NCBI RefSeq assembly: GCF_039641995.1 | Contig: NZ_CP087714.1 | Location: 992,001 to 1,056,000, forward strand | Source of the DNA: Geoglobus acetivorans | Lineage (GTDB): Archaea > Halobacteriota > Archaeoglobi > Archaeoglobales > Archaeoglobaceae | DNA: 64,000 nt | Direction: 5' to 3' | Part shown: piece by piece, positions 17,558-25,788 of the stretch | Numbering within the stretch: position 1 is the first letter of the stretch | How the letters are laid out: each line of letters starts with the position of its first letter | Translations under genes and position numbers: made by a program | Notes under the pieces: model-generated | Told to the model about the DNA's origin: nothing | What the model saw: only the letters and a program-made list of their open reading frames with translations | Database searches by the model: none

Positions 17558-18091
17558 ATGCCAAAAAAGAAGGTCAAGAAGTTTAGAGGGTCGAGAACGT
17601 GTGGCAAGGGCAGGGAGAACAGGAACAGGGGCGGAGGAAACAGAGGTGGAAGAGGTAACGCAGGCGCCTTGAAGCACAAGTATATAAAGACAGTCAAGCT
17701 CGCAAAGGCAGGCCTTTATGAAATTGGCAAAAGCGGGTTCACGAGACCAAAGGTCGTGAGAAGAGAGTACATCCTTCAGAAGGAGCTTAAGGAACGACTC
17801 ATGGAACTCAAAGCAGTCGGCGCAATTGATGATTACCTTTATGCTTACCTGAAATCAAGGCCAGACCTGAACGTGGGAGACCTGGATGCAATCGCCGACA
17901 GACTTGTCGAAAATGGGCTGGCGGAGAAGGATGGTGACGTTTACAGGATCAATCTTGCAGATCTCGGGTACTACAGACTGCTCGGTTCGGGAAGAGTCAG
18001 TAAAAAGCTTGCAATATCTGTTGAGTATGCCACACCAAAGGCCATTGAGAAGGTTGAAAGCGCAGGAGGAAAGATTGAGACTGAGTCCTAA
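17558..18091 (+). CDS. rpl15: Ribosomal protein uL15
   Basis: 177 aa. Gly/Arg-rich N-terminus (GSRTCGKGRENRNRGGGNRG) typical of L15, folded C-terminus with VNVGDLDAIADRLVENGLA-like segment. ATG 17558 has GAGGTGA upstream. It is the last ribosomal protein of the operon; secY follows after 25 bases. Confidence 0.95.
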   Translation: MPKKKVKKFRGSRTCGKGRENRNRGGGNRGGRGNAGALKHKYIKTVKLAKAGLYEIGKSGFTRPKVVRREYILQKELKERLMELKAVGAIDDYLYAYLKSRPDLNVGDLDAIADRLVENGLAEKDGDVYRINLADLGYYRLLGSGRVSKKLAISVEYATPKAIEKVESAGGKIETES

Positions 18092-18116
18092 TCTTTATTT
18101 TTATCGGGGGGTTTAG

Positions 18117-19598
18117 ATGGTCGACTACGTTCTTAGGGCCTTACAGCCTTATTTTGAGAGGATTCCAAGTGTTGCGAGACCTACAGAGCACGTTCCATTT
18201 AATCAGAAGTTGATGTGGACGCTTACGATACTCTTGCTGTATTTCGTTCTATCGAATGTTCCTGTTTTTGGACTGGACCCAAGCTCCATTGATATTTTTG
18301 AGCAGTATAGAGCATTGTTTGCTGGAGCAACAGGCTCTATAATTGCTCTCGGTATCGGACCAATCGTTACTGCGAGCATCATATTGCAGCTCCTTGTTGG
18401 TGCAGGTATAATCAAACTCGATTTGACCAACCCAGATGACCGAGCAGCATATCAGGACTTTCAGCGATTTCTCGTATTTGTCATGATCGCTGTCGAGGCA
18501 CTGCCTCAGATTCTGGGTGGCTTTCTCAAGCCCAACCCGCTAATTGCCGAGCAGCTTGGTGTCTCTCTTGCTGTAGTTTCGCTTCTCATATTCATCCAGC
18601 TCTTCATAGGCGGCACTCTAATTGTTTACATGGATGAAGTCGTCTCTAAGTGGGGCATAGGAAGCGGTGTCTCGCTGTTCATTCTCGCTGGTGTTGCCCA
18701 AAGCATTATCACGGGACTTTTCAACTGGGTTGTCCCACCGAATTCGGCAATGCCCGCAGGTATTATCCCGAGATGGTTCTGGATAGCACAGAACTATGGT
18801 GGAGAAGCTTTGCTGACTGCAGATGGACTCAGATTTCTGCTTGTTGATGGTGGGATTCTTGCGCTGATAACTACTGCAATCATCATAATCCTGGTAGTTT
18901 ATGCGGAGGGAACCAGGGTTGAGATACCTCTTGCTCATGCGGCTGTAAGAGGTGCAAGGGGCAGATTTCCAATAAAACTGATTTATGCCAGCGTTCTGCC
19001 GATGATCTTCGTGAGGGCACTGCAGGCCAACATACAGATCTTCGGAATGCTGATGTATAACAGGGGGATAACTATCTTTGGTGAATATGTCGGCAGTAAG
19101 CCCATAAGTGGTTTGATGTATGTGATATCCCCCGTAAGAGGTCCCCAGGACTGGATACCATCTCTTGTTAAAGCAAGTCCGTATTTTGCAGACCTGCCCG
19201 AGTGGATGATCATTCTCCGACTTCTGGTTGACGCTTCAATACTTGTTGCTGGAGGTATACTTTTTGCTATCTTCTGGGTTGAGACGAGTGGTATGGATGC
19301 CAGAACTGTGGCGAATCAGATTGCGAGGAGCGGGATGCAGGTACCGGGCTTCAGAAGAACTCCACAATCGCTTGAAAGACTTCTTGAGAGGTATATCCCC
19401 AAGGTTACAGTGCTTGGCGGTGCGGCAATTGGTCTGCTGACTCTTGTCGCCAACATGCTCGGAACAATTGGTGGTGTTGGTGGAACAAGCCTGCTCCTTG
19501 CCGTGAGCATTGCATACAAGCTCTATCAGGACCTTGCCAAGGAACAGCTAACTGAGATGCATCCGCTTGTTAGAAGAATGCTTGGTGAAGAGATATGA
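18117..19598 (+). CDS. secY: Protein translocase subunit SecY
   Basis: 493 aa, about ten membrane segments. Central pore of the Sec translocon. The N-terminal PSVARPTEHVPFNQKLMWT precedes TM1; the plug-region PVFGLD and the GPIVTASIILQLLVGAGII segment follow. Cytosolic loop 5 (ARGRFPIKLIYASVLP) is the ribosome-binding loop. Shine-Dalgarno GGGGGG precedes ATG 18117. Position after rpl15 is conserved. Confidence 0.97.
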   Translation: MVDYVLRALQPYFERIPSVARPTEHVPFNQKLMWTLTILLLYFVLSNVPVFGLDPSSIDIFEQYRALFAGATGSIIALGIGPIVTASIILQLLVGAGIIKLDLTNPDDRAAYQDFQRFLVFVMIAVEALPQILGGFLKPNPLIAEQLGVSLAVVSLLIFIQLFIGGTLIVYMDEVVSKWGIGSGVSLFILAGVAQSIITGLFNWVVPPNSAMPAGIIPRWFWIAQNYGGEALLTADGLRFLLVDGGILALITTAIIIILVVYAEGTRVEIPLAHAAVRGARGRFPIKLIYASVLPMIFVRALQANIQIFGMLMYNRGITIFGEYVGSKPISGLMYVISPVRGPQDWIPSLVKASPYFADLPEWMIILRLLVDASILVAGGILFAIFWVETSGMDARTVANQIARSGMQVPGFRRTPQSLERLLERYIPKVTVLGGAAIGLLTLVANMLGTIGGVGGTSLLLAVSIAYKLYQDLAKEQLTEMHPLVRRMLGEEI

Positions 19599-20176
19599 AG
19601 GACGTTCTCAAAAATTTTTTACGTGCCCTTGGCATAACAATTTTTATTGGTATATTCATAAGCCATGATTTTCGAGTAGCTCTTGGCAGTGTCCTTGCTC
19701 CGTTTCTTGATCCCATGTACGAACAGCTTGGAGTTCTCTATACTGTCATGATTCTTGCAGTGTTTACTGCTTTTTACAGCACGCTGATTCAAAAGCTGAC
19801 AGTGGATTACAGCAAGATGAAAGAAATTCAGCAGAAGGTGATGGAGTTTCAGAAAGAGTACAGTGACGCCGTAAAGAAAAACAATCAGGAGAAGCTTAAA
19901 AGGCTTGAGAAAGATAGAGACGAGGTTATGAGACTGCAGTCCCAGCTGATGAGCATGCAGTTTGACCCCATGTTCTATACTGTAATTGTTACGATACCGA
20001 TTTTCATGTGGATGTACAAGATATCTACCTTGAACCCAATAGTCAATGTGCCCTTTGCAGGAGAAATCCATGTGGGGCAGTTCTATCTGATATTTCCGTG
20101 GTGGATCTGGTGGTACATGTTCAACTCAATCGTCTTTGGCCAGGTGGTAAGAAAGGTTCTTAAAGTGGGAGTGTAA
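19595..20176 (+). CDS. DUF106 membrane insertase (YidC/EMC3-like)
   Basis: 193 aa with three membrane segments. Archaeal DUF106 proteins are the archaeal members of the Oxa1/YidC/EMC3/TMCO1 superfamily and bind ribosomes. TM1 lies at about 45-65 and is followed by a cytosolic coiled coil (DYSKMKEIQQKVMEFQKEYS, then KLKRLEKDRDEVMRLQSQLM). The last two TMs contain FYTVIVTIPIFMWMYK and FYLIFPWWIWWYMFNS. It overlaps secY by four bases, in keeping with a role in membrane protein insertion. Confidence 0.88.
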   Translation: MKDVLKNFLRALGITIFIGIFISHDFRVALGSVLAPFLDPMYEQLGVLYTVMILAVFTAFYSTLIQKLTVDYSKMKEIQQKVMEFQKEYSDAVKKNNQEKLKRLEKDRDEVMRLQSQLMSMQFDPMFYTVIVTIPIFMWMYKISTLNPIVNVPFAGEIHVGQFYLIFPWWIWWYMFNSIVFGQVVRKVLKVGV

Positions 20177-20187
20177 ATTCAGAGGAA

Positions 20188-20727
20188 ATGAGGATAACTA
20201 TTTCAGGCCCTCCCGGAAGTGGAACGACCACCGTGGCAAGGAAGCTTTCAGAGAAACTCGGTTATCCTGTCATATCTGCCGGAGAGGTTTTCAGAAAACT
20301 TGCCAGAGAACGTGGGATGAGTCTTGAGGAATTCAGCAAATATGCTGAAAACAATCCTGATATCGACAATTTGATCGATAAACGTCAGAGAGAGGAAGCA
20401 CTCAGGTATGAAAATGTGGTTGTGGAGGGAAGGCTGTCGGGCTGGATGGTGCCGGCTGATTTGAAAGTCTGGATTTACTGTGACAAGGAAATAAGGATTC
20501 AGAGGATCGCAAGGAGGGAGAAAAAGCCGGTAGAGGTTGTCAGGAATGAGACTGAGGTCAGGGAGGAACTTGAGAAGCGGAGGTACCTGAAAATTTATGG
20601 GATAGATATCGAGGACAGAAGTCTGTACCATATCATGATTAACTCGGCTAGGTTTACAGCAGATCAGATTGCTGAAATGATCCTCAGGGCGGTGGAGCTG
20701 ATATATGATGAAAAGAATGGTTCCTGA
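20188..20727 (+). CDS. cmk: Cytidylate kinase
   Basis: 179 aa. Phosphorylates CMP and dCMP with ATP. The P-loop GPPGSGTTTVARKL is at residues 7-20 and the archaeal-type core has VVEGRLSGWM and RIQRIARREKK. In many archaea it lies beside secY and cbf5, as here. Adenylate kinase, often found between secY and DUF106, is missing from this stretch. Confidence 0.93.
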   Translation: MRITISGPPGSGTTTVARKLSEKLGYPVISAGEVFRKLARERGMSLEEFSKYAENNPDIDNLIDKRQREEALRYENVVVEGRLSGWMVPADLKVWIYCDKEIRIQRIARREKKPVEVVRNETEVREELEKRRYLKIYGIDIEDRSLYHIMINSARFTADQIAEMILRAVELIYDEKNGS

Positions 20728-21709
20728 TTTTGAGGACAGATTTTATATCAGGGAGGAGGGAGAACCGGGAGAGCATGGAATTTACCCTTACCATCGGCCA
20801 ATGAGGGAATACATAACGAAAGGACTCGTTTGTATTGACAAGCCAATGGGTCCGAGCAGCCACGAAGTTGTTGTCTGGATAAGAAAAATACTTGAGGTTG
20901 AGAAAACGGGGCATACGGGTACGCTGGACCCAAGGGTTACAGGAGTTCTGCCTGTGCTGATCGAAAACGGTACGAAGCTCGTCAAATACCTTCAGGAGTC
21001 TGATAAAGAGTACATCACCCTGATGCATTTGCATGCTGACGCAAGAAAGGAGGACATTGAGAGGGTGATGAAGCTTTTTGTCGGGAAGATCTACCAGAGA
21101 CCCCCTCTGAAATCTGCTGTTAAAAAGAGATTGAGGATTAGAGAAATTAAAGATATCGAAGTTCTCGAAATTGATGGGAGAGATGTGCTTTTCAGGGTGT
21201 TGTGTGAGGCAGGAACATATATTCGAAAACTCTGTATCGACATTGGTGAGGTTCTCGGAACCGGGGCGCACATGCAGGAATTGAGAAGAACAAGGACGGG
21301 AATATTTGATGAAAGCAATACATATACTCTTCACGACCTCCTTGATGCATACATGTTCTGGAAAGAGGACGGCGAGGAGAAGTACCTCCGGGAAATCATA
21401 ATGCCCATGGAAGAGGCAGCAAAAACAATGAAGAAGGTAGTGATCAAAGATACTGCCGTGGATGCACTCTGCCATGGAGCAGATCTGACCGCAAGGGGAA
21501 TGCACTACATCGAAAAGTCAATAAAAGCGGGCGATGTTATCGCTCTCTTCACTCTGAAAAATGAGCTTGTGGCAATAGCAAAAACAATTGTTTCAGCTGA
21601 AGAAATGTTCAGGATGAAAAAAGGTGTGGTGGCGAAAACGCTTAGAGTGATCATGGAAAGGGGTACGTATCCTCCATACTGGAAGGGAAAGGGAGCAGGG
21701 GAAATTTAA
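20705..21709 (+). CDS. cbf5: tRNA/rRNA pseudouridine synthase Cbf5 (TruB family)
   Basis: 334 aa. Catalytic subunit of H/ACA ribonucleoproteins; also makes Psi55 in tRNA. The catalytic motif GHTGTLDPRVTGVLPV has the active-site Asp in LDP. YQRPPLKSAVKKRLR and AGTYIRKLCIDIGEVLG are family motifs. The C-terminal 90 residues (VDALCHGADLTARGM, then GDVIALFTLKNELVAIA) are the PUA domain. It overlaps cmk by 23 nt. ATG 20708 is a near-equal start. Confidence 0.95.
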   Translation: MMKRMVPDFEDRFYIREEGEPGEHGIYPYHRPMREYITKGLVCIDKPMGPSSHEVVVWIRKILEVEKTGHTGTLDPRVTGVLPVLIENGTKLVKYLQESDKEYITLMHLHADARKEDIERVMKLFVGKIYQRPPLKSAVKKRLRIREIKDIEVLEIDGRDVLFRVLCEAGTYIRKLCIDIGEVLGTGAHMQELRRTRTGIFDESNTYTLHDLLDAYMFWKEDGEEKYLREIIMPMEEAAKTMKKVVIKDTAVDALCHGADLTARGMHYIEKSIKAGDVIALFTLKNELVAIAKTIVSAEEMFRMKKGVVAKTLRVIMERGTYPPYWKGKGAGEI

Positions 21710-21713
21710 AGTA

Positions 21714-21724
21714 AAATATAAATA
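21714..21724 (+). promoter_or_regulatory. TATA box of pcn
   Basis: AAATATAAATA lies about 40 bases before the pcn ATG at 21760. It predicts a short leader carrying the Shine-Dalgarno GAAGGTGG at 21747-21754. Confidence 0.55.
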
Positions 21725-21759
21725 ATATTCGACTAAATCGTAAAGAGAAGGTGGTAACG

Positions 21760-22497
21760 ATGATTGATGTAATTATGGACGGTGAAGTTCTCAGGGCTGT
21801 TACAAGGGCGATGGTGGCTCTTGTCAGTGAGGCGAGATTCCACTTTCAGGAGGAGGGGCTTCATTCACGGGCTGTAGATCCGGCAAACGTTGCGATGGTG
21901 ATAGTGGACGTTTCAAGGGACAATCTTGAGGCATATTCAATTGATGAAGAAAAAACAGTTGGTGTTGATGTTAACAGGATTTATGACATTGCAAAGGGTA
22001 TAAAGAAGAACGAACTGGTTGAGCTTAAGGTGGAAGATGAGGCAACACTCAAGGTCAAGTTTGGAAGTGTTGTTTACAGCGTGGCACTCATTGATCCATC
22101 GGCAATAAGAAAAGAACCCAAGATACCAAATCTCGATCTGCCAGCCAAGATCGTACTTGATGCCGGAGAGTTCAAAAAGGCAATTGCGTCAGCCGACAAG
22201 ATAAGCGACCACGTAGTTTTCAGGAGCGATTCGACAGGTTTTTACATTGAGGCTGAGGGTGATGTGGACAGGATAGTCTTTCACATGAGTGAAGCTGAGC
22301 TCATTGAATTTAACAAGGCTGAGGCAAGGAGCATGTTCAGTGTGGAATATCTTAAAGAATTCATAAAAGTGGCCGGAACAGGAGATTTGCTTACGGTCCA
22401 TCTTGGAACGAACTATCCAGTCAGACTCGTCTTTGAGGTTGCTGGAGGAAAGGCGAAGGTCGAGTACATACTCGCACCGAGAATAGAGGCAGAATGA
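21760..22497 (+). CDS. pcn: DNA polymerase sliding clamp (PCNA)
   Basis: 245 aa. Trimeric clamp for DNA polymerase and ligase. Typical features: FHFQEEGLHSRAVDPANVAM near the N-terminus, interdomain loop region IPNLDLPAKIVL, and C-terminal ILAPRIE. ATG 21760 (MIDVIMDGEVL) is preferred over GTG 21751 because of the Shine-Dalgarno spacing. Its stop overlaps priL. Confidence 0.96.
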   Translation: MIDVIMDGEVLRAVTRAMVALVSEARFHFQEEGLHSRAVDPANVAMVIVDVSRDNLEAYSIDEEKTVGVDVNRIYDIAKGIKKNELVELKVEDEATLKVKFGSVVYSVALIDPSAIRKEPKIPNLDLPAKIVLDAGEFKKAIASADKISDHVVFRSDSTGFYIEAEGDVDRIVFHMSEAELIEFNKAEARSMFSVEYLKEFIKVAGTGDLLTVHLGTNYPVRLVFEVAGGKAKVEYILAPRIEAE

Positions 22498-23630
22498 AGT
22501 TGCTTCCGATTTTACCTTATATTTCTGACTATCCTTTTTTAAAGCCGTCTAAGTTTCTGGTTGAAGAGATCAGAAAAGGAGTTCTTTTTGACTATGCTCT
22601 TGAACAGGCAGAGGAAATACTTGCTGAACTTTTAAACTCAGGAAAGTATGAATTTTCTCCTGAAGAAAAGTCCTTTTCATGTCTTACCTGCGAAAAGCCG
22701 TGCAGAGACGTTTGTACTAAATATGCCATGGGTGAGGGGATAAAATGGGACAGGTGTGATTTGTGCGGAGAATGTTTCAGAAATTGTGATTTCTCAGCGG
22801 ATCCTCAGATTTACAGGGAGTATGAAGCAAAGGCAAAGTTATCTGTACTTTCATACCTCATGATGCGTTCGGCAGTATCAGGATTTGGTGAAGCAACGAG
22901 GAGAAGGTTTTCCACATCTCTAGCCAGAGCTTTCAGAAATGCCATGGAACAGGACGTGAGCGAAGTCCTGCCGGAAATAGTTGCCTCAAATTTTGGCATA
23001 AAAATGATAAGAGACGAGGGTCTCCTTGTTCACGTGTCCGATTTTTTAAAAGCGAGTTCGAGAATTAAAAGCCCTGAGTGGAAACTCATTTCGAGAAACC
23101 TCTCTACCGGGTATGTAGAGGTAAAGAAAAGTGAGCTCTACAGAATAGTGGAAGAGCATCTCAGAGATTTGCTTTTTGAGCCATTTCCTTATGATATTGA
23201 AGGTATTGAAGCCCTGAAAAGAATTGTTAGTGAATATGAGCTGAGCAGAAGGGGTGATGACATAAAGGGAGTGCGAGACTTTGAAAGCTTTCCACCATGC
23301 ATGAAGAAAATTCTCGCTGATCTCAAAGCTTCAGCTAACGTTGCGCATACGGCGAGGTTCGCTCTGACGACGTTTATGCTTCAGATCGGATTTTCAGTAG
23401 ACGAGATACTTGAAATATTTAAAAACGCTCCTGACTTTGATGAGGAAAAGGCGAGGTATCAGATCGAGCATATTGCCGGAATGAGAGGAGCAGGAAAGCC
23501 CTATGATGTGCCTTCCTGCTCGACGATGAAGACTTATCTGAACTGCGTTGCCGAATGCAGGGTGAACCATCCTGTGGAGTATTACAGGAGGCGTGTTTAT
23601 GAAAATCGTAGAAGAAAGTCTGAAGGGTGA
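22494..23630 (+). CDS. priL: DNA primase large subunit
   Basis: 378 aa. Regulatory 4Fe-4S subunit of the archaeal PriS/PriL primase. The C-terminal cluster domain has the four expected cysteines (FPPCMKK, PSCSTMK, LNC, AEC) with HPVEYYRRR following. The N-terminal region has eight more cysteines in two clusters: C63, C66, C70, C74 and C88, C91, C94, C98, the second spaced CxxCxxCxxxC like a ferredoxin. I do not know this as a standard PriL feature. ATGA overlap with pcn links the two replication genes. Confidence 0.93.
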   Translation: MKLLPILPYISDYPFLKPSKFLVEEIRKGVLFDYALEQAEEILAELLNSGKYEFSPEEKSFSCLTCEKPCRDVCTKYAMGEGIKWDRCDLCGECFRNCDFSADPQIYREYEAKAKLSVLSYLMMRSAVSGFGEATRRRFSTSLARAFRNAMEQDVSEVLPEIVASNFGIKMIRDEGLLVHVSDFLKASSRIKSPEWKLISRNLSTGYVEVKKSELYRIVEEHLRDLLFEPFPYDIEGIEALKRIVSEYELSRRGDDIKGVRDFESFPPCMKKILADLKASANVAHTARFALTTFMLQIGFSVDEILEIFKNAPDFDEEKARYQIEHIAGMRGAGKPYDVPSCSTMKTYLNCVAECRVNHPVEYYRRRVYENRRRKSEG

Positions 23631-24630
23631 CCAGGGGGAAATAAAGCTAATTCCTGAATCTGTTGAGGATCTCTGGCATCTGAAATACATAATTGAACCT
23701 GGGGATGTGGTTTTCTCTCTCACCAAACGTGCGAGTGAAAGCTCAGATAAGCTAAGGAGTGATAAGCAGATGGTGACAGTGAGGCTGGGTATAAGGGTGG
23801 AAAAGGTGGAATTTCACAAGTTCGCCAACAGGCTGAGAATTTCGGGTGTGATAGTAGCGGGAATTGATGAATCAGGACATCACACCCTGAATATCATTCC
23901 GGGTAAGGAACTGAGCATAATTAAGGAGCGATGGAAGGATGAGCAGATTGAGAGGATAAAAGCGGCAGTTGAAAGCTCGAACCGGCCGGACATAGCCATA
24001 CTTACGATAGAAGAAGGGGATGCTGTACTGGGTGTTTTGAGGCAGTGGGGCGTTGAAGAGGTAGCGGGAATTTCAAAGAGCTATGGCAAGGACAGAGGGG
24101 ATTCCAGGAAGGAGTTTTTTGGAGATGTGTATGCCATGCTTAAAAACGTTGATTTCAACTATCTAATTGTTGCAGGTCCAGGATTTGCCAAGGAGGACTT
24201 CTACAGGTTTTTAAAGGATAAAGATCCAGGAATGGCTGAAAAAGCGATTCTTTCAGATGCTTCAGCCATAGGAATGAGGGGCTTTGTTGAGGTTGTCAGG
24301 AGAGGAGTTGTGGAGAGAATTGCCGGAGAACTCAGAATTGCAAGGGATGCAGAATACCTAGAAAAGCTCCTTGAGGAAATTTCGAAGGATGGAAAGGCCG
24401 TGTACGGCATTGAGGAAGTCAGGAAGGCATACGAATATGGGGCGCTGGAGATTCTTCTCGTTGCGGACGAGTTTCTTAGAGAGGAAAGGGAAAAATGGGA
24501 CATTGACAGCTTTCTGAGAGATGTGGAGAACATGAACGGCAAGGTAGTCATAATGAGTAGCGAATTTGAGCCGGGGAAGCAGCTGATGGCTCTTGGTGGG
24601 ATCGCCGGACTGCTGAGGTTCAAAATTTAG
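23599..24630 (+). CDS. pelA: Pelota (Dom34), ribosome rescue factor
   Basis: 343 aa. eRF1-like protein that splits stalled ribosomes together with aABCE1. Domain A is Sm-like (LIPESVEDLWHLKYIIEPGD; TVRLGIRVEKVEFHKFANRLR in parts), the central domain has GISKSYGKDR, and the C-terminal eL30-like domain has GALEILLVADEFL. It lacks the GGQ motif of eRF1, as expected. ATG 23599 has AGGAGG at 23586-23591. It overlaps priL by 32 nt. Confidence 0.95.
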   Translation: MKIVEESLKGDQGEIKLIPESVEDLWHLKYIIEPGDVVFSLTKRASESSDKLRSDKQMVTVRLGIRVEKVEFHKFANRLRISGVIVAGIDESGHHTLNIIPGKELSIIKERWKDEQIERIKAAVESSNRPDIAILTIEEGDAVLGVLRQWGVEEVAGISKSYGKDRGDSRKEFFGDVYAMLKNVDFNYLIVAGPGFAKEDFYRFLKDKDPGMAEKAILSDASAIGMRGFVEVVRRGVVERIAGELRIARDAEYLEKLLEEISKDGKAVYGIEEVRKAYEYGALEILLVADEFLREEREKWDIDSFLRDVENMNGKVVIMSSEFEPGKQLMALGGIAGLLRFKI

Positions 24631-24648
24631 AGATTTTGTTACTCACTT

Positions 24649-24765
24649 TCAGTTGTGGATCCCATCTGCGCCATTTGCGATTGTCTCTCCTGCTATGTGA
24701 ATGTCGAGGGCGTTTACACTCTTTCCGGATCTCTCAAAACGACTCTGTACTTTTTCAGAAGTCAT
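24649..24765 (-). CDS. Possible small protein (38 aa)
   Basis: An ATG at 24765, one base after the TAG of the upstream minus-strand gene, opens a frame reading MTSEKVQSRFERSGKSVNAL then DIHIAGETIANGADGIHN before TGA. The tight stop-start spacing is what coupled translation would give. The composition is plausibly coding. I do not recognise a family, and chance is possible for 38 codons. Confidence 0.35.
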   Translation of the reverse strand: MTSEKVQSRFERSGKSVNALDIHIAGETIANGADGIHN

Positions 24766-24766
24766 G

Positions 24767-25294
24767 CTAAAGCATGAATCTGAGCAATTCGTAGCTCAGT
24801 GCTGCTGAAATGGGTATCGTGAGGTTGTCCTCCCACCTCCTCCCATCAAGAAGTGAGGAAATGAGCACTGAAATGAGCGCGTAAACCGGATTCACTGGCA
24901 GAAGAAGAATGAGGGTCAGGCATGGCAGGATGAATGCCGGAACTGCAAGCCCAGGTCTCACTCTCTTCACTATTCCTGCAACACCGTCTCCTGCAAACGC
25001 TGCAACTGCTGAAACTATGCACGCCTCTGTGCTGAAAAACGGGGTTATTGCTGAAAAAGCAACACCGGTGTATATGTATCCCGGGATTCTTTTTCTTTCG
25101 TAGTCTCTCAGAAGCCCGTCGATAGCTGTTCGTCTTCTTCTCCTCGAGAATTCGAAGAGAATAGCCGTGATGGTGATGGCCGCAACGATAATGGCCGTGA
25201 AGTCTTTCCCGAGGTAGATCATGGATGGTATGTATAGCAGGCCGGAAATGTGGATGGTTTTTCTTGCCATCTCTTTTTTGAGATTTTCTTTCAT
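24767..25294 (-). CDS. Dolichol/phytol kinase-like membrane protein
   Basis: 175 aa with about six membrane segments. Resembles the CTP-dependent polyprenol/phytol/diacylglycerol kinase superfamily (SEC59/VTE5/DGK1): N-terminal RKTIHISGLLYIPSMIYLG, then FEFSRRRRRTAIDGLLRDYE with the basic motif after TM2, FAGDGVAGIVKR (the conserved GD segment) and a C-terminal DGRRWEDNLTIP. In archaea such enzymes probably phosphorylate isoprenoid alcohols. I chose ATG 25294 (MKENLKKEMARKT); the frame is open 11 codons further. Confidence 0.7.
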   Translation of the reverse strand: MKENLKKEMARKTIHISGLLYIPSMIYLGKDFTAIIVAAITITAILFEFSRRRRRTAIDGLLRDYERKRIPGYIYTGVAFSAITPFFSTEACIVSAVAAFAGDGVAGIVKRVRPGLAVPAFILPCLTLILLLPVNPVYALISVLISSLLDGRRWEDNLTIPISAALSYELLRFML

Positions 25295-25788
25295 TAGAGG
25301 CCACCACCGTAGTTGCTCTCCACTCATCCGTCACCGTTTCATCGCTGCATTTAGAGTGGAGGTTGGAGGGCTTGCTTACACACGGGTTGATTTGGGGATG
25401 TTTTTTTCCAAGTTCTAAAAGTCCTGAGTAGGGTTTTTGACTGTGCAGTTCTTTATTCAAAGTAAAAGTCGGTTCTTTTCCACGGTTTACGAAATCTACT
25501 AATCCCAATTAGTACTAATGGAAATTAGTATTTGAGATTTCTCTTCCAAGCAAATCGAAATATCCGGTGTCTGGAATTCAGTACTACCAGCAGCACCAAG
25601 AAATCGCATACAATCCAAAACAACCCTGCTACCTAAGGGGGCTTTTAGATACAAATGGGGATTTAATGGGACGCTCTTTTCGATTCTGTTCAAAATTGGT
25701 TAGGGGGTTTTGCAAAAAAGTATATAATTTGTAGGATGCTCAATTTGGGTAGTTTCCAATTTCGAATGTTTTCTACGAGCCTCATCAG
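25295..25788. other. 494-base intergenic region, no convincing gene
   Basis: Two minus-strand genes flank this gap. It holds tandem palindromes at 25498-25529. A 64-codon minus-strand frame (25499-25693) contains an oddly protein-like stretch, DCMRFLGAAGSTEFQTPDIS. It lacks a visible ribosome-binding site and may come from a repeated or decayed element. A TATA-like TATATAATT lies at about 25720 on the plus strand but leads to no plus gene. I see no tRNA. Confidence 0.45.
25498..25529. repeat. Two abutting 16-bp palindromes
   Basis: ACTAATCCCAATTAGT is followed directly by ACTAATGGAAATTAGT. Each has perfect 6-bp arms (ACTAAT/ATTAGT) around four central bases. The symmetry suits a dimeric regulator binding two sites side by side. 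The nearest downstream start is the kinase-like gene at 25294 on the minus strand, about 200 bases away. Confidence 0.5.

Noticed and set aside
20684-21505. 273-codon minus-strand frame within cbf5
   Set aside because: Antisense shadow of a conserved gene; His/Cys-rich composition typical of reverse frames.
24846-25508. 220-codon minus-strand frame overlapping the kinase-like gene
   Set aside because: Most of it lies in the wrong frame of a convincing membrane protein; its upstream part has no start signal.
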